From Tropicimonas isoalkanivorans (lineage in GTDB: Bacteria; Pseudomonadota; Alphaproteobacteria; Rhodobacterales; Rhodobacteraceae), in the NCBI RefSeq assembly GCF_900112335.1, contig NZ_FOLG01000010.1:1-64000 (forward strand): a stretch of 64,000 nt of DNA, in the 5' to 3' direction. How positions within the stretch are numbered: the stretch's first letter is position 1; each line of letters begins with the position of its first letter. Under the pieces are notes generated by a model. The model worked only from the letters and a program-made list of their open reading frames with translations. It did not search any database and had not been told where the DNA came from. Shown piece after piece: positions 9,529-18,410 of this stretch. Both the position numbers and the translations under genes were made by a program.

Positions 9529-10338
9529 TTGGCGCATATCATCGTCGTCGGAAACGAGAAGGGCGGGTCAGGCAAGTCCACCACGTCCATGCACGTGGCC
9601 ACCGCCCTCGTGCGGATGGGGCACAGCGTCGGCACCCTCGACCTTGACCTGCGCCAGCAAAGCCTTGGGCGCTACGTGGAAAACCGCCGCGCGTTCTGCG
9701 AAGCGGGCGGGCACACGCTCGCGACCCCCGAGTACATCAACCTGCCCGAAATCGTCTCCGAAGATGTGCCGCCGGGCGTCAACCTGAACGACCATCGCCT
9801 GTCGCTGGCCGTGCAGTCGCTCGAGGCGGACAACGACTTCATCCTGATCGACTGCCCCGGCTCGCACACTCGTCTCAGCCAGATGGCGCATTCGATGGCC
9901 GACACGCTGATCACGCCCCTGAACGACAGTTTCGTGGACTTCGACCTGCTCGCCCGCACCCGCCCGCAGGACGGTGCGATCCTCGGCCCCTCGGTCTATT
10001 CGGAGATGGTCTGGGCGGCGCGGCAGGCCCGGGCGCAGGCCGGCCTCAGGCCCATTGACTGGATCGTCACCCGAAACCGCCTCGGCTCCCAGCAGATGCA
10101 CAACAAGCGCAAGGTCGGCGATGCGCTCAGCAAGCTTTCCCGGCGCATCGGCTTCCGCGTCGCCCCGGGCTTCTCGGAACGCGTCATCTTCCGCGAGCTG
10201 TTCCCGCGCGGCCTGACCCTGCTGGACCTGCGCGACGTCGGCGGCGACCGGCTGAACCTGTCCAACATCGCCGCCCGCCAGGAACTGCGCGACCTCATCA
10301 ACACGCTCAACCTGCCCGGCGTGAAAGTGCGTTTCTGA
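9529..10338 (+). CDS. mipZ: MipZ-like ParA-family ATPase (division site regulator)
   Basis: 269 residues from a TTG start at 9529, preceded by GGAGAGC. The deviant Walker A NEKGGSGKST sits at residues 9-18 directly at the N-terminus, with switch/Walker B around DLDLRQQSLGRY and LIDCPGSHTRLSQMAH. The sequence DTLITPLNDSFVDFDLL is characteristic of MipZ, which forms polar gradients that confine FtsZ assembly to midcell in alphaproteobacteria. Chromosomal ParA proteins have other flanking genes (parB), absent here. Identity rests on recalled family features. Confidence 0.85.
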   Translation: MAHIIVVGNEKGGSGKSTTSMHVATALVRMGHSVGTLDLDLRQQSLGRYVENRRAFCEAGGHTLATPEYINLPEIVSEDVPPGVNLNDHRLSLAVQSLEADNDFILIDCPGSHTRLSQMAHSMADTLITPLNDSFVDFDLLARTRPQDGAILGPSVYSEMVWAARQARAQAGLRPIDWIVTRNRLGSQQMHNKRKVGDALSKLSRRIGFRVAPGFSERVIFRELFPRGLTLLDLRDVGGDRLNLSNIAARQELRDLINTLNLPGVKVRF

Positions 10339-10435
10339 TCGGTCTCGCCGCCAGTTGCCGTAAGGTAATATTGCCGCTAATGTCTTGCCCGCGTCATCTG
10401 GCGCATGGCGGGCAAACACCTTCAAGACACGAAAA

Positions 10436-11458
10436 ATGGTCCGAAGCGGGAATGAGACGTTGAACTTTGGCATGCCCTGGTCCGAAGGGACGCTCGATAC
10501 CGAAGGCGCGATGCTGGAGGCCATCCGTCATGCCCGCCTGCCCATGTGCATCACAGACCCCCGCCAGCCGGACAATCCGATCGTCTTCGCCAACCCCGCT
10601 TTCGCGGAACTGACTGGATACGCGCCGGAGGACGTGATCGGGCGGAATTGCCGGTTTCTCCAAGGCGAGGAAACGACGCGGGAGAGCATCGACGCGATCC
10701 GCCAGATCATTCGCGAGCAGACCGTCGGGACCGTCGAGATCGTGAACTACCGCAAGGACGGAAGCAGTTTCGTCAACGCGCTGCAGCTTGGACCGATTCT
10801 GGATGCCGAGGGGGAGCTGCTCTACTATTTCGGTTCACAGCTTGACGTGTCCCTCCGGAACGACATCGAGCAGCAGGCCCGCGCCCTGGCGGACCGGGAG
10901 CTGCTCCACAGGCTCCGCAACATCGTCAACGTGATGTCGGCGATCATCCGCAAGACGGTCCAGGAAGAGCACACCTCCTCCGACCTCACCCGCATCCTGA
11001 TCGGGCGGCTCGACGCGCTCGGCAAGGCGCATTTCGACACGATCGAGCGGCCGAGGCAGGACGTGTTCGGCATCGACGCGCTGGCCGGCAAGCTCATCGG
11101 CGCCTATGCCCCGCGGGGCGTCGCGCAATTCGATCTCCGGGGCGAGCGCTTCGACGTGCCCCCTGCCCTGATCGCGCCGATCACCCTTCTGCTGCACGAA
11201 CTCGCCGCAAATGCCGTGAAGCACGGTGCGCTGCGCTGTCCGGACGGCAAGGTGGTCTTCACCTCGACCGTGCGGCCGAGCGAGCACGGGGACGCAATCG
11301 ACCTGCATTGGCAGGAGCACGGCGGGCCGACCGTGACCGCTCCGCAGAGTCAGAGCGGGTCCGCTATCGTTCGGGATATCGTGGCCGCGTCGGGCGGGAC
11401 CGTAGACTTCGATTGGAAACCGGCGGGCCTCGTCGTGACGGCATCCTTCGCCTCCTGA
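10436..11458 (+). CDS. LOV-domain HWE-family sensor histidine kinase
   Basis: About 340 residues if the ATG at 10436 is used (a TTG at 10385 or ATG at 10472 are alternatives). A LOV photosensory domain spans about residues 25-135: the flavin-adduct motif GRNCRFLQ has the photoreactive Cys72, followed by NYRKDGSSFVNAL and GSQLDVS. The kinase part has the phosphoacceptor region LLHRLRNIVNVM (His158), the N-box LLLHELAANAVKHGAL and a WQEHGGP motif, the H and WxE features defining HWE kinases. The predicted protein is soluble and senses blue light. No response regulator gene is adjacent, so it is an orphan kinase here. Confidence 0.88.
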   Translation: MVRSGNETLNFGMPWSEGTLDTEGAMLEAIRHARLPMCITDPRQPDNPIVFANPAFAELTGYAPEDVIGRNCRFLQGEETTRESIDAIRQIIREQTVGTVEIVNYRKDGSSFVNALQLGPILDAEGELLYYFGSQLDVSLRNDIEQQARALADRELLHRLRNIVNVMSAIIRKTVQEEHTSSDLTRILIGRLDALGKAHFDTIERPRQDVFGIDALAGKLIGAYAPRGVAQFDLRGERFDVPPALIAPITLLLHELAANAVKHGALRCPDGKVVFTSTVRPSEHGDAIDLHWQEHGGPTVTAPQSQSGSAIVRDIVAASGGTVDFDWKPAGLVVTASFAS

Positions 11459-11555
11459 CCCGTCCCGCCGCCCAGGACGACGCAAGGCGGCCGACCCCGC
11501 CGGGTCGACCGCTCGCATTTCAACCTCAGAGGATGCCGGGAGCGCCCCGAACGCG

Positions 11556-12176
11556 TCAACCGATCCGTGCCAGCCTTTGCACGAAAGGATCGGATTCGAA
11601 GCGCGCCATGGCTTTCGGCGAGAGCTTCAGCCCCTCCGCCCAGTTGCCGCCAAGTCGCATCGCCGCGAAGATCGGGGTCGAGGCGCCACGATGGTCGTCG
11701 CTGGCGGGATCGTGCTGGAACAGGGTGACGGAGGCACCGGCGCCGTTCTTCTGCCGGCGCGGTGCACGCGCGACGGCCTCCGCGCTCACCACGGTCAGGC
11801 GCACGGCCGGCTCGATGGCTTTCTCCACCGGAGCCAATGCGGCGGCGAGAGCCTTCGCGCTGCCCGATCCGTCGGTCATCTCCGGCAGGTACGGCGCGAT
11901 TCTCTGGTAGCGTCGCTTCGCGGCGGCCGTCGCCCGTTTCTCGGCCAGCTGGCTCTTGAACAGGAGCAGCAGCCCGCCGAGGGCGAGCACGGAACCGGCC
12001 AGCCCGGGCAGCGTCGCGAGATCGGGCGCAGTCGATTTGACGATCTCGATCGAGGCACAGCATGCCGCACCCAGCGCGATCATCGGGATCGCGGCCATGC
12101 GCGCACGGTTCCGCGTCAGTCCGGTGTCACCGGCGGGGGCTGCAAGTTTGGGAAAACTCTTACGTTCGGTGGCCAC
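11556..12176 (-). CDS. Hypothetical two-helix membrane protein
   Basis: 206 residues. Two adjacent hydrophobic segments (about residues 27-45, MAAIPMIALGAACCAS, and 55-73, LPGLAGSVLALGGLLLLF) form a hairpin in the membrane; the remaining about 130 residues are cytoplasmic, basic, and contain the segment EMTDGSGSAKALAAALAPVEKA. No family recognised. It converges on the LOV kinase gene and starts about 220 bases from ffs on the opposite strand. Confidence 0.6.
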   Translation of the reverse strand: MATERKSFPKLAAPAGDTGLTRNRARMAAIPMIALGAACCASIEIVKSTAPDLATLPGLAGSVLALGGLLLLFKSQLAEKRATAAAKRRYQRIAPYLPEMTDGSGSAKALAAALAPVEKAIEPAVRLTVVSAEAVARAPRRQKNGAGASVTLFQHDPASDDHRGASTPIFAAMRLGGNWAEGLKLSPKAMARFESDPFVQRLARIG

Positions 12177-12359
12177 TGCGCCTCTCCATCTTTACTCTGA
12201 CCTCACCATAGAAACGGAAATGGGCCGGTTTGTGGCGCCCTTCGGGAGCTTTGTAGTCGTGGGTGGGACAAGCTGGCCGCAGGGTTAACGCCCCGCGCCG
12301 TGCGCGACCGACGCAGCAGATCGCACCGATACAGCATCACGCGCCCCGAATACGCCGCC

Positions 12360-12388
12360 TTGAAACCCGCCCGCCGATCGCTTAATTG
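12360..12388 (+). promoter_or_regulatory. Sigma70-type promoter of ffs
   Basis: TTGAAA (12360-12365) and TTAATT/TAATTG (12382-12388) are separated by 16-17 bases and end about 7 bases before the predicted 5' end of the SRP RNA. This is a good placement for a strong constitutive promoter. Confidence 0.6.
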
Positions 12389-12392
12389 AGGC

Positions 12393-12490
12393 ATCGAGAG
12401 GTTGGCGCGGGCAGGCGCCTCGCCAACCCGGTCAGGTCCGGAAGGAAGCAGCCGTAACGAGCCCCGCTTGGGTCGTTGTCCAGCCTCTCA
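12393..12490 (+). ncRNA. ffs: Signal recognition particle RNA, small (4.5S-type)
   Basis: The apical domain bound by Ffh is present and highly conserved: GGTCAGGTCCGGAAGGAAGC followed by AGCCGTAACGAG, with the matching strand GGGTCGTTGTCCAGCC. The ends pair (GAGAGG at 12396-12401 with CCTCTC at 12484-12489), giving a single hairpin of about 95 nucleotides as in other bacteria lacking the Alu domain. It acts with Ffh in co-translational targeting of membrane proteins. Exact ends are estimated from the terminal pairing. Confidence 0.95.
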
Positions 12491-12513
12491 CCCACCCCCT
12501 GAACGGAGGCATC

Positions 12514-12555
12514 ATGACAGAGCTTGTGACGATCCTCCGGGTACGGGCGCTCTGA
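12514..12555 (+). CDS. Very short ORF with a strong ribosome binding site between ffs and rsgA
   Basis: A 13-codon ORF (MTELVTILRVRAL) begins at the ATG at 12514 and ends at TGA. It is preceded by ACGGAGGC at an ideal distance, much better than the site in front of rsgA, whose start is a TTG. It could be a leader peptide affecting rsgA expression or a decayed gene start; sequence alone cannot tell. Not a known attenuator: no run of a single regulatory amino acid. Confidence 0.35.
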   Translation: MTELVTILRVRAL

Positions 12556-12629
12556 CAGCCGCCTGATACCCGTCCGTCCGAATCGCGGCCTGCGGGCCGT
12601 GTCTCTCGACGTGTTCAGGGATCAAACCA

Positions 12630-13664
12630 TTGACACATTTTTCTCTCGCCGACCTCGGATGGTCGGCTCACTTCGCGTCCCAAGCCAAGGGGAAACCGGG
12701 GGCGCCTGCCCGCGTCTGCGCCGTCGCGCGCGACCGGATCGAGGCGCTCACCCCAAATGGCACAGTCGCGCTCACCCTTCCCGGCAAACGCAGCACCGGC
12801 ACCGTCGCCGTCGGCGACTGGGTGCTCCACGATCCGGCGACATTGCGCAGTCTGGAGGTGCTGGAGCGCAGGACCCTGCTCCAGCGCCGCGCGGCCGGCG
12901 CTCCGGCGACGCCCCAGGCCATCGCGGCCAACGTCGACACGCTGGGCATCGTCTCCGCCTGCAACCACGACTTCAACGTGGCGCGGCTGGAGCGCTACCT
13001 GGCGCTGGCCGATGCATCCGGTTGCCTTCCGCTCGTCGTCCTGACCCGCGCGGACGAGGCGGACGACGCAGCAAACTACCGCCGCCGGGCCGAAGCGATC
13101 TCTCCCCTCGTCGTCGCCCTCACGCTCGACGCGCGGGACCCGGCACAGGTCGCGCGGCTCGCCTCCCGGGCCGACCGGGGGCAAACCCTCGCGCTGGTGG
13201 GATCGTCCGGCGTGGGCAAGACCACGCTCTCCAACGCCCTGACCGGCCGCCAAGACGGCACACGCGGCATCCGGGAGGACGATTCCCGCGGCCGGCACAC
13301 CACAACCGCCCGCGCCCTGCACCGGACCACCGGCGGCGGCTGGCTGGTCGACACACCCGGAATGCGGGAACTCGGGCTCACCGGCGCGGCCGACGGGATC
13401 GAGACCGTTTTCGCCGACCTGTCCGACCTCGCCGCACGGTGCCGCTTCACCGATTGTCGCCACGAGACGGAGCCCGGCTGCGCCATCCGCGCGGAGATCG
13501 CCGCCGGCCGACTGGACCCGGACAGGCTGGCCCGCTGGCGCAAGCTGCGCCGCGAAGACGCCCGAAACGCCGAAACCCTGGCCGAAGCGCACGCCCGCGA
13601 CCGGAGCTTCGGGCGCTTGGTGCGGCAGGGCAAGGCCCGGGGGCGTCACAAGCGGGGCGACTGA
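12630..13664 (+). CDS. rsgA: Small ribosomal subunit biogenesis GTPase RsgA
   Basis: 344 residues from TTG at 12630. Circularly permuted GTPase that matures the 30S subunit: OB-like N-terminal domain, then G4-like LTRADE (about residues 137-142), G1 GSSGVGKTTLSNAL (about 191-204), G3 DTPGMREL (about 247-254), and a C-terminal zinc-binding domain with CRFTDCRHETEPGCAI. The order G4-G1-G3 is diagnostic. The usual TKxD in G4 is TRAD here. The weak TTG start suggests modest expression. Confidence 0.95.
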   Translation: MTHFSLADLGWSAHFASQAKGKPGAPARVCAVARDRIEALTPNGTVALTLPGKRSTGTVAVGDWVLHDPATLRSLEVLERRTLLQRRAAGAPATPQAIAANVDTLGIVSACNHDFNVARLERYLALADASGCLPLVVLTRADEADDAANYRRRAEAISPLVVALTLDARDPAQVARLASRADRGQTLALVGSSGVGKTTLSNALTGRQDGTRGIREDDSRGRHTTTARALHRTTGGGWLVDTPGMRELGLTGAADGIETVFADLSDLAARCRFTDCRHETEPGCAIRAEIAAGRLDPDRLARWRKLRREDARNAETLAEAHARDRSFGRLVRQGKARGRHKRGD

Positions 13665-13669
13665 CGGCG

Positions 13670-13697
13670 GCGGAGGGGCGCGCCGCCGCCCCTCCGC
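13670..13697. other. GC-rich hairpin between rsgA and the DUF202 gene
   Basis: GCGGAGGGGC (13670-13679) pairs perfectly with GCCCCTCCGC (13688-13697), loop 8 bases, starting 6 bases after the rsgA stop. There is no T-run, so it may stabilise the 3' end or slow read-through rather than be a full intrinsic terminator. Confidence 0.45.
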
Positions 13698-13743
13698 AAC
13701 CGCTCGGGCATTCCATATTTGGGCGCACGTGCTATGACGGACC

Positions 13744-14106
13744 ATGACCGACAAGACAGAGCTTGCCGAGGAACGGACGGAGTGGGCCGAGGACCGCACC
13801 GTTCTCGCCAACGAGCGGACCTTCGCTGCCTGGTTGCATACCTCCATGGCCGCCATCGCGCTCGCCGTAGGGTTGAAGGCGGTCTTCGCACCAACCGAGC
13901 CCACGTGGATCGCCAAGAGCGTCGCGAGCGTCTTCATCGCGGTCTCGATCATCCTCAGCACGGCCGCGCTGCGACAGGCCATCCGGACGAACCGCCGCCT
14001 GCACTCTTTTGCGGCCAAGCCACAACCACTGGTCGTTTTTCGCGTCATCACGGCCGTCATGATGGCCGGCGCGCTTCTGGTCGGCTGGCTGCTCTGGGCG
14101 CTCTGA
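13744..14106 (+). CDS. YidH/DUF202 family inner-membrane protein
   Basis: 120 residues. The N-terminus has AEDRTVLANERTFAAWLHTS, the DUF202 hallmark, followed by three membrane helices at about residues 35-55, 60-80 and 97-118. Members are small inner-membrane proteins of unknown function; the same domain occurs at the end of yeast vacuolar transporter chaperones. It sits alone between rsgA and dnaX. Confidence 0.8.
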   Translation: MTDKTELAEERTEWAEDRTVLANERTFAAWLHTSMAAIALAVGLKAVFAPTEPTWIAKSVASVFIAVSIILSTAALRQAIRTNRRLHSFAAKPQPLVVFRVITAVMMAGALLVGWLLWAL

Positions 14107-14166
14107 ATCGGATGGACCATCCGTGAGCCAGGCTTTACCTTTGGCCGAAATCACACGCGAGGCGAG

Positions 14167-15921
14167 ATGAGCGACACCGGCGAGAGCGGCTATCAGGTTC
14201 TGGCGCGAAAGTACCGGCCCCAGACCTTTGCCGACCTGGTGGGCCAGGCGGCCATGGTCCGCACCCTGAAGAACGCCTTCGCCGCCGACCGGATCGCGCA
14301 GGCCTTCATCATGACCGGCATCCGGGGAACCGGAAAGACCTCCACCGCGCGCATCATCGCCAAGGGGATGAACTGCATCGGCCCGGACGGCACCGGGGGG
14401 CCCACGACGGAGCCCTGCGGCGTCTGTGAGCATTGCCGCGCCATCGCCGAGGGCCGGCACGTGGACGTGCTGGAGATGGACGCGGCCTCCAACACCGGCG
14501 TGGGCGACATCCGGACCCAGGTGCTGGACTCCGTGGCCTACGCCCCCACCTCCGCCCGCTACAAGGTCTACATCATCGACGAGGTCCACATGCTCTCCAC
14601 CAGCGCCTTCAATGCGCTGCTGAAGACGCTGGAGGAACCGCCCGCGCATGTGAAATTCATCTTTGCCACGACCGAGATCCGCAAAGTGCCGGTTACCGTC
14701 TTGAGCCGATGCCAGCGGTTCGACCTGCGCCGGATCGAACCGGAAGACATGGTGACGATGCTGCGGCGGATCGCGGACGCCGAGAGCGGCCAGATCACCG
14801 ACGACGCCCTGGCGCTGCTGGTGCGCGCCTCCGAAGGCTCGGCACGGGACGCGACCTCCCTGCTCGATCAGGCGCTGAGCCAGGGCGAGGGCGAGACGGA
14901 CGCCGAGACCGTGCGCGCGATGCTGGGCCTCGCCGACCGGGGCCGCATCCTCGATCTCTTCGACATGATCCTGAAGGGCGACGCCGCGGGCGCGCTGACC
15001 GAACTCTCCGCGCAATATGCCGACGGCGCGGACCCGGTGGCCGTGTTGCGCGACCTGGCGGAGGTCTGCCACTGGGTCTCCGTCACCAAGATCACGCCGG
15101 AGGCCGCCGACGACCCCACCGTCCCCCCCGACGAGCGGGACCGGGGCCGCGCAATGGCGGAAGCCCTGTCGATGCCGATCCTTGCGCGGATGTGGCAGAT
15201 GCTCCTCAAGGCTCTGGAGGAGGTCGCCCAAGCCCCCAACGGGATGATGGCCGCTGAAATGGCGATCATCCGGCTGACCCACGTGGCCGACCTGCCCACA
15301 CCCGGCGAACTGGTCCGCAAGCTGAAGGACGCGCCCCCCACCCCGCCCGATGGCTCCGGCGGAGGCGGCCGCCCGGCCCCGCCCGCTGCGCCCGGCGGAT
15401 ACGCGCCCCCGCCCTCGGCCCCCCGTGGCACGCCCCCCGGCGCAGGCCCCGTCGCAGCGCTGAAAGCCGCGCCGGAGGAAGCCCTCGCCCGCTTCGCCAC
15501 CTTCGACCACGTGATCGAACTGATCCGCTCCAACCGCGACGTGACCCTGCTGATCGAGGTCGAAACCACGCTGAAGCTCGCGCGGTACAGCCCCGGCCGG
15601 GTCGAGTTCGAACCCACGCCGGACGCCGCCCCCGACCTCGCCCAACGGCTTGGCCAGCGCCTGCAACTCTGGACCGGCAGCCGCTGGGCCGTGAGCGTCG
15701 TGGGCTCCGGCGGCGGCCCCACCCTCGCGGAGGCACGGGACAGCGAGCGCCGCGCGCTGGAGGAAACGGCGCTGGCGCATCCCATGGTCCAGGCAGTGCT
15801 CGCCACCTTCCCGGGCGCGAAGATCACGGAGATCCGCACCCCCGACCAGATTGCCGCCGAAGCCGCAGTGGAGGCCCTGCCGGAGGTCGAGGACGAATGG
15901 GACCCGTTCGAGGATGAATAA
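14167..15921 (+). CDS. dnaX: DNA polymerase III subunits gamma and tau
   Basis: 584 residues. Clamp-loader ATPase and organiser of the replicase. Walker A GIRGTGKT at residues 51-58, four-cysteine zinc site (NC near 76, then CGVCEHC), Walker B/DExx YIIDEVHMLS, sensor-type motif RCQRFDLRRI; domain III reaches about residue 375. A Pro/Gly-rich linker (about 385-430) leads to tau domains IV-V ending EDEWDPFEDE. No programmed frameshift heptamer was evident, so only the full-length tau form is predicted. It heads a dnaX-ybaB-recR cluster. Confidence 0.96.
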   Translation: MSDTGESGYQVLARKYRPQTFADLVGQAAMVRTLKNAFAADRIAQAFIMTGIRGTGKTSTARIIAKGMNCIGPDGTGGPTTEPCGVCEHCRAIAEGRHVDVLEMDAASNTGVGDIRTQVLDSVAYAPTSARYKVYIIDEVHMLSTSAFNALLKTLEEPPAHVKFIFATTEIRKVPVTVLSRCQRFDLRRIEPEDMVTMLRRIADAESGQITDDALALLVRASEGSARDATSLLDQALSQGEGETDAETVRAMLGLADRGRILDLFDMILKGDAAGALTELSAQYADGADPVAVLRDLAEVCHWVSVTKITPEAADDPTVPPDERDRGRAMAEALSMPILARMWQMLLKALEEVAQAPNGMMAAEMAIIRLTHVADLPTPGELVRKLKDAPPTPPDGSGGGGRPAPPAAPGGYAPPPSAPRGTPPGAGPVAALKAAPEEALARFATFDHVIELIRSNRDVTLLIEVETTLKLARYSPGRVEFEPTPDAAPDLAQRLGQRLQLWTGSRWAVSVVGSGGGPTLAEARDSERRALEETALAHPMVQAVLATFPGAKITEIRTPDQIAAEAAVEALPEVEDEWDPFEDE

Positions 15922-16062
15922 CACGGGCACACCGCCCACCGTCACGGCGCGACCCTGCCCATCGGCGCGGCAAACCGTTGCCGCCGGACGCCGCACACGC
16001 CATATGGTCCACGACGACCGCGACGGAGTGGTCACCTGAACACAGGATCGAAAGGAAGCGAC

Positions 16063-16410
16063 ATGCTGAAGGGACTCGGCGGCCTTGGCGACATGGCCAA
16101 GATGATGAAAGCCGCTCAGGAAATGCAGACGAAGATGGCCACGCTCCAGTCCGAACTGGAAAACACCGTGGTCGTCGGCGAAAGCGGCGCCGGGCTGGTC
16201 AAGGCCCGCTGCACCGCCAAGGGCGAGCTGACCGGGCTCGACATCGACCCGTCCATCTTCAACCCCGACGAAAAGGAAGTCGTCGAAGACCTCATCCTGG
16301 CCGCGATCAAGGATGCCCAGAGCAAGGCACAGGAGAAGTCCAAGCAGGAGATGGAAAAACTGACCGCCGACATGGGCCTGCCCGCGGGCATGAACATCCC
16401 CGGCCTGTAA
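16063..16410 (+). CDS. ybaB: YbaB/EbfC nucleoid-associated protein
   Basis: 115 residues, [20 protein letters not shown] at the start, then a mixed alpha/beta core with [21 protein letters not shown]. Small dimeric DNA-binding protein that almost always sits between dnaX and recR, as here. The ATG follows AAAGGAAGCGAC, a strong ribosome binding site. The stop is one base from the recR GTG start. Confidence 0.95.
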   Translation: MLKGLGGLGDMAKMMKAAQEMQTKMATLQSELENTVVVGESGAGLVKARCTAKGELTGLDIDPSIFNPDEKEVVEDLILAAIKDAQSKAQEKSKQEMEKLTADMGLPAGMNIPGL

Positions 16411-16411
16411 C

Positions 16412-17011
16412 GTGACCCAGGGCCCGCGCGACATCGAGGACCTGATCGACCTGATGGCCCGCCTGCCGGGCCTCGGCCCGCGGTCGGCACGGCGCGCGGT
16501 GCTGCAACTCATCAAGAAGCGCTCCCTGCTCCTAATCCCCCTTGCAGACGCCATGCAGACGGTGGCGGCAACCGCGCGGGAATGCGTGAATTGCGGCAAC
16601 GTGGGCACCTCGGAACTCTGCGAGATCTGCGCCTCCGAAAAGCGCGCCACCGGAGAGATCTGCGTGGTCGAGGACGTCGCGGACCTCTGGGCCATGGAGC
16701 GCGCCGGCGTCTTTCGCGGCCGCTACCATGTGCTTGGCGGCACCTTGTCGGCGCTCGATGCCGTGGGCCCGGAGGAATTGCGAATTCCGCGTCTGGTGGC
16801 CCGGGTCCGCGACGAGGCAATCACCGAGGTCATCCTCGCCCTCAACGCCACCATCGACGGCCAGACGACGGCCCACTACATCGCCGAACAACTGGAGCCG
16901 CTCGGGATCGCCGTGACCTCCCTCGCCCAGGGCGTGCCGATCGGCGGCGAGCTGGACTACCTGGACGACGGCACGATCACCGCGGCGCTCCGGGCCCGCA
17001 AGGCGCTGTAG
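16412..17011 (+). CDS. recR: Recombination mediator protein RecR
   Basis: 199 residues from a GTG at 16412. RecR acts with RecF/RecO to load RecA on SSB-coated DNA. N-terminal helix-hairpin-helix ([18 protein letters not shown], about residues 11-28), zinc finger [16 protein letters not shown] (about 55-70), Toprim domain beginning [11 protein letters not shown] with [17 protein letters not shown]. It is coupled to ybaB. The partner recO is not in this window. Confidence 0.96.
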   Translation: MTQGPRDIEDLIDLMARLPGLGPRSARRAVLQLIKKRSLLLIPLADAMQTVAATARECVNCGNVGTSELCEICASEKRATGEICVVEDVADLWAMERAGVFRGRYHVLGGTLSALDAVGPEELRIPRLVARVRDEAITEVILALNATIDGQTTAHYIAEQLEPLGIAVTSLAQGVPIGGELDYLDDGTITAALRARKAL

Positions 17012-17099
17012 GCACGATATTTCCAACACTTCATCATCCGAAGACGCTTGCCCGCCCGCGCCCCGCGCGGTGCGTGGCGCACAATTCCGGGAGACCGCA

Positions 17100-18275
17100 A
17101 TGACCCCCACGAAGACCCTCGCACCGCTTCTGCTTGCCGCCGCCCCCGCCCTCGCCGATGTTCCCTGCGGCGGAAGCTTCGCTGACTTCAAACAGGCGAT
17201 GGCGGCGGAAGCCGTCGCGGCCGGGCATGACCCTGCGACCGTGGATAGATTTTTCGCGAGCGCCAAGCAGAGCCAAGGAGCGCTGAAGGCCGACCAGCGA
17301 CAGGGAATCTTCCAGCTGCCCTTCACGGATTTCGCACGCAAGGTGATCAGCAAGAACCGGATCGAGAAGGGTCAGACGAACCTGACCCGCCACCGGGACC
17401 TATTCGACCGGGTTCAGGCAACCTACGGCATCAGCCCCGGCGTGCTTCTGGCCTTCTGGGCGCTGGAGACGGACTACGGCGCCATTCAAGGCGACTTCAA
17501 CACGCTCGACGCCCTCGTGACCATGAGCCACGACTGCCGCCGCCCGGAGCTGTTCCAACCACAGGTGATGGCGGCACTGACACTCTACGAACAGGGAGAC
17601 TTCGACCCCGCCACCACCACTGGCGCCTGGGCGGGAGAAATCGGCATGGTGCAGATGCTTCCCAAGGATATCCTCGAAAACGGGGTGGACGGAGACGGCG
17701 ACGGCCACGTCCTGCTCAAGACGTCGGTGGCCGACGCGCTGATGTCGGGGGGAAAGATGCTTCAGGCGCTCGGTTGGCGCCCGAACGAACCGTGGCTGCA
17801 GGAGGTCGTGGTGCCAGATACCCTGGATTGGACCCAGACGGGGCTTGAGCACGAAAAGAGCATCGCAGAGTGGGACGCGCTCGGCGTGACTGCGCGCGGC
17901 GGCAGCTTCACCGCGCCGGACCTGCCCGCCGCGCTCCTCCTGCCCCAGGGCCGAAACGGCCCTGCCTTCCTCGCCTACCCGAACTTCCACGTCTATTTCG
18001 AATGGAACCAGAGCTTCGTCTACGTCCTTACCGCGGCGTACTTCGCGACGCGGCTGGAAGGCGCGCCCGTCTTCGCCCCCGGCGATCCGGCGCCGGCGCT
18101 GGACGGTCCCCAGATCGAGGCCTTGCAAACCAAGCTCAAGGCACGGGGCCACGACGTCGGCGGTGTCGACGGCATCCTCGGCGCCCGAACGCGCGCCGCG
18201 GTCCAGATCGAACAACAGCGCCTGGGCCTGCCGGCAGACGCCTGGCCAACGGCAGAGCTCTTGGCCGCCCTCTGA
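17100..18275 (+). CDS. Lytic murein transglycosylase (MltB-type) with peptidoglycan-binding domain
   Basis: 391 residues from the ATG at 17100. Signal peptide MTPTKTLAPLLLAAAPALAD. The transglycosylase domain (about 20-320) has FWALETDYGAIQGDFNTLDA, where the Glu is the expected catalytic acid, and WAGEIGMVQMLPKDILENGV, as in MltB-family enzymes that cleave peptidoglycan with formation of 1,6-anhydro-MurNAc. A C-terminal PG_binding_1 domain (about 325-391) has the IEALQTKLKARGHDVGGVDG repeat. It is periplasmic and convergent with smc. Confidence 0.92.
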   Translation: MTPTKTLAPLLLAAAPALADVPCGGSFADFKQAMAAEAVAAGHDPATVDRFFASAKQSQGALKADQRQGIFQLPFTDFARKVISKNRIEKGQTNLTRHRDLFDRVQATYGISPGVLLAFWALETDYGAIQGDFNTLDALVTMSHDCRRPELFQPQVMAALTLYEQGDFDPATTTGAWAGEIGMVQMLPKDILENGVDGDGDGHVLLKTSVADALMSGGKMLQALGWRPNEPWLQEVVVPDTLDWTQTGLEHEKSIAEWDALGVTARGGSFTAPDLPAALLLPQGRNGPAFLAYPNFHVYFEWNQSFVYVLTAAYFATRLEGAPVFAPGDPAPALDGPQIEALQTKLKARGHDVGGVDGILGARTRAAVQIEQQRLGLPADAWPTAELLAAL

Positions 18276-18311
18276 GCCGGAAGCGCCCGTTCCGGGCGCT
18301 GCCTTCGGCTT

Positions 18312-18375
18312 TGGGTATTTTTACCAACAAGAAGACCAGGGCGCGCCTCACCCTTCTTGTTGGTCCAAATACCCA
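18312..18375. repeat. Long inverted repeat between convergent genes, probable bidirectional terminator
   Basis: Arms 18312-18334 and 18353-18375 are 23 bases long and pair at 21 positions, with an 18-base loop. The right arm, read as CTTCTTGTTGGTCCAAATAC plus CCA, recurs near 6.8 kb with one change. It lies 36 bases past the transglycosylase stop and 36 bases past the smc stop, so it can end transcription in both directions. See also the related longer element at 26736-26831. Confidence 0.75.
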
Positions 18376-18410
18376 GATCCCACCATCGGCAAACTCGTGC
18401 CACCGCAGGG

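Noticed and set aside
12203-12394. 63-codon frame on the - strand upstream of ffs
   Set aside because: No ribosome binding site, overlaps the ffs promoter, no recognisable sequence.
14167-15921. Programmed frameshift in dnaX
   Set aside because: No slippery A-rich heptamer with a following stem was seen; the linker is GC-rich.
13732-16695. 987-codon open frame on the - strand
   Set aside because: Runs antisense to dnaX, ybaB and recR, which are all confidently identified; long antisense frames are usual at this GC content and the translation has no domain.
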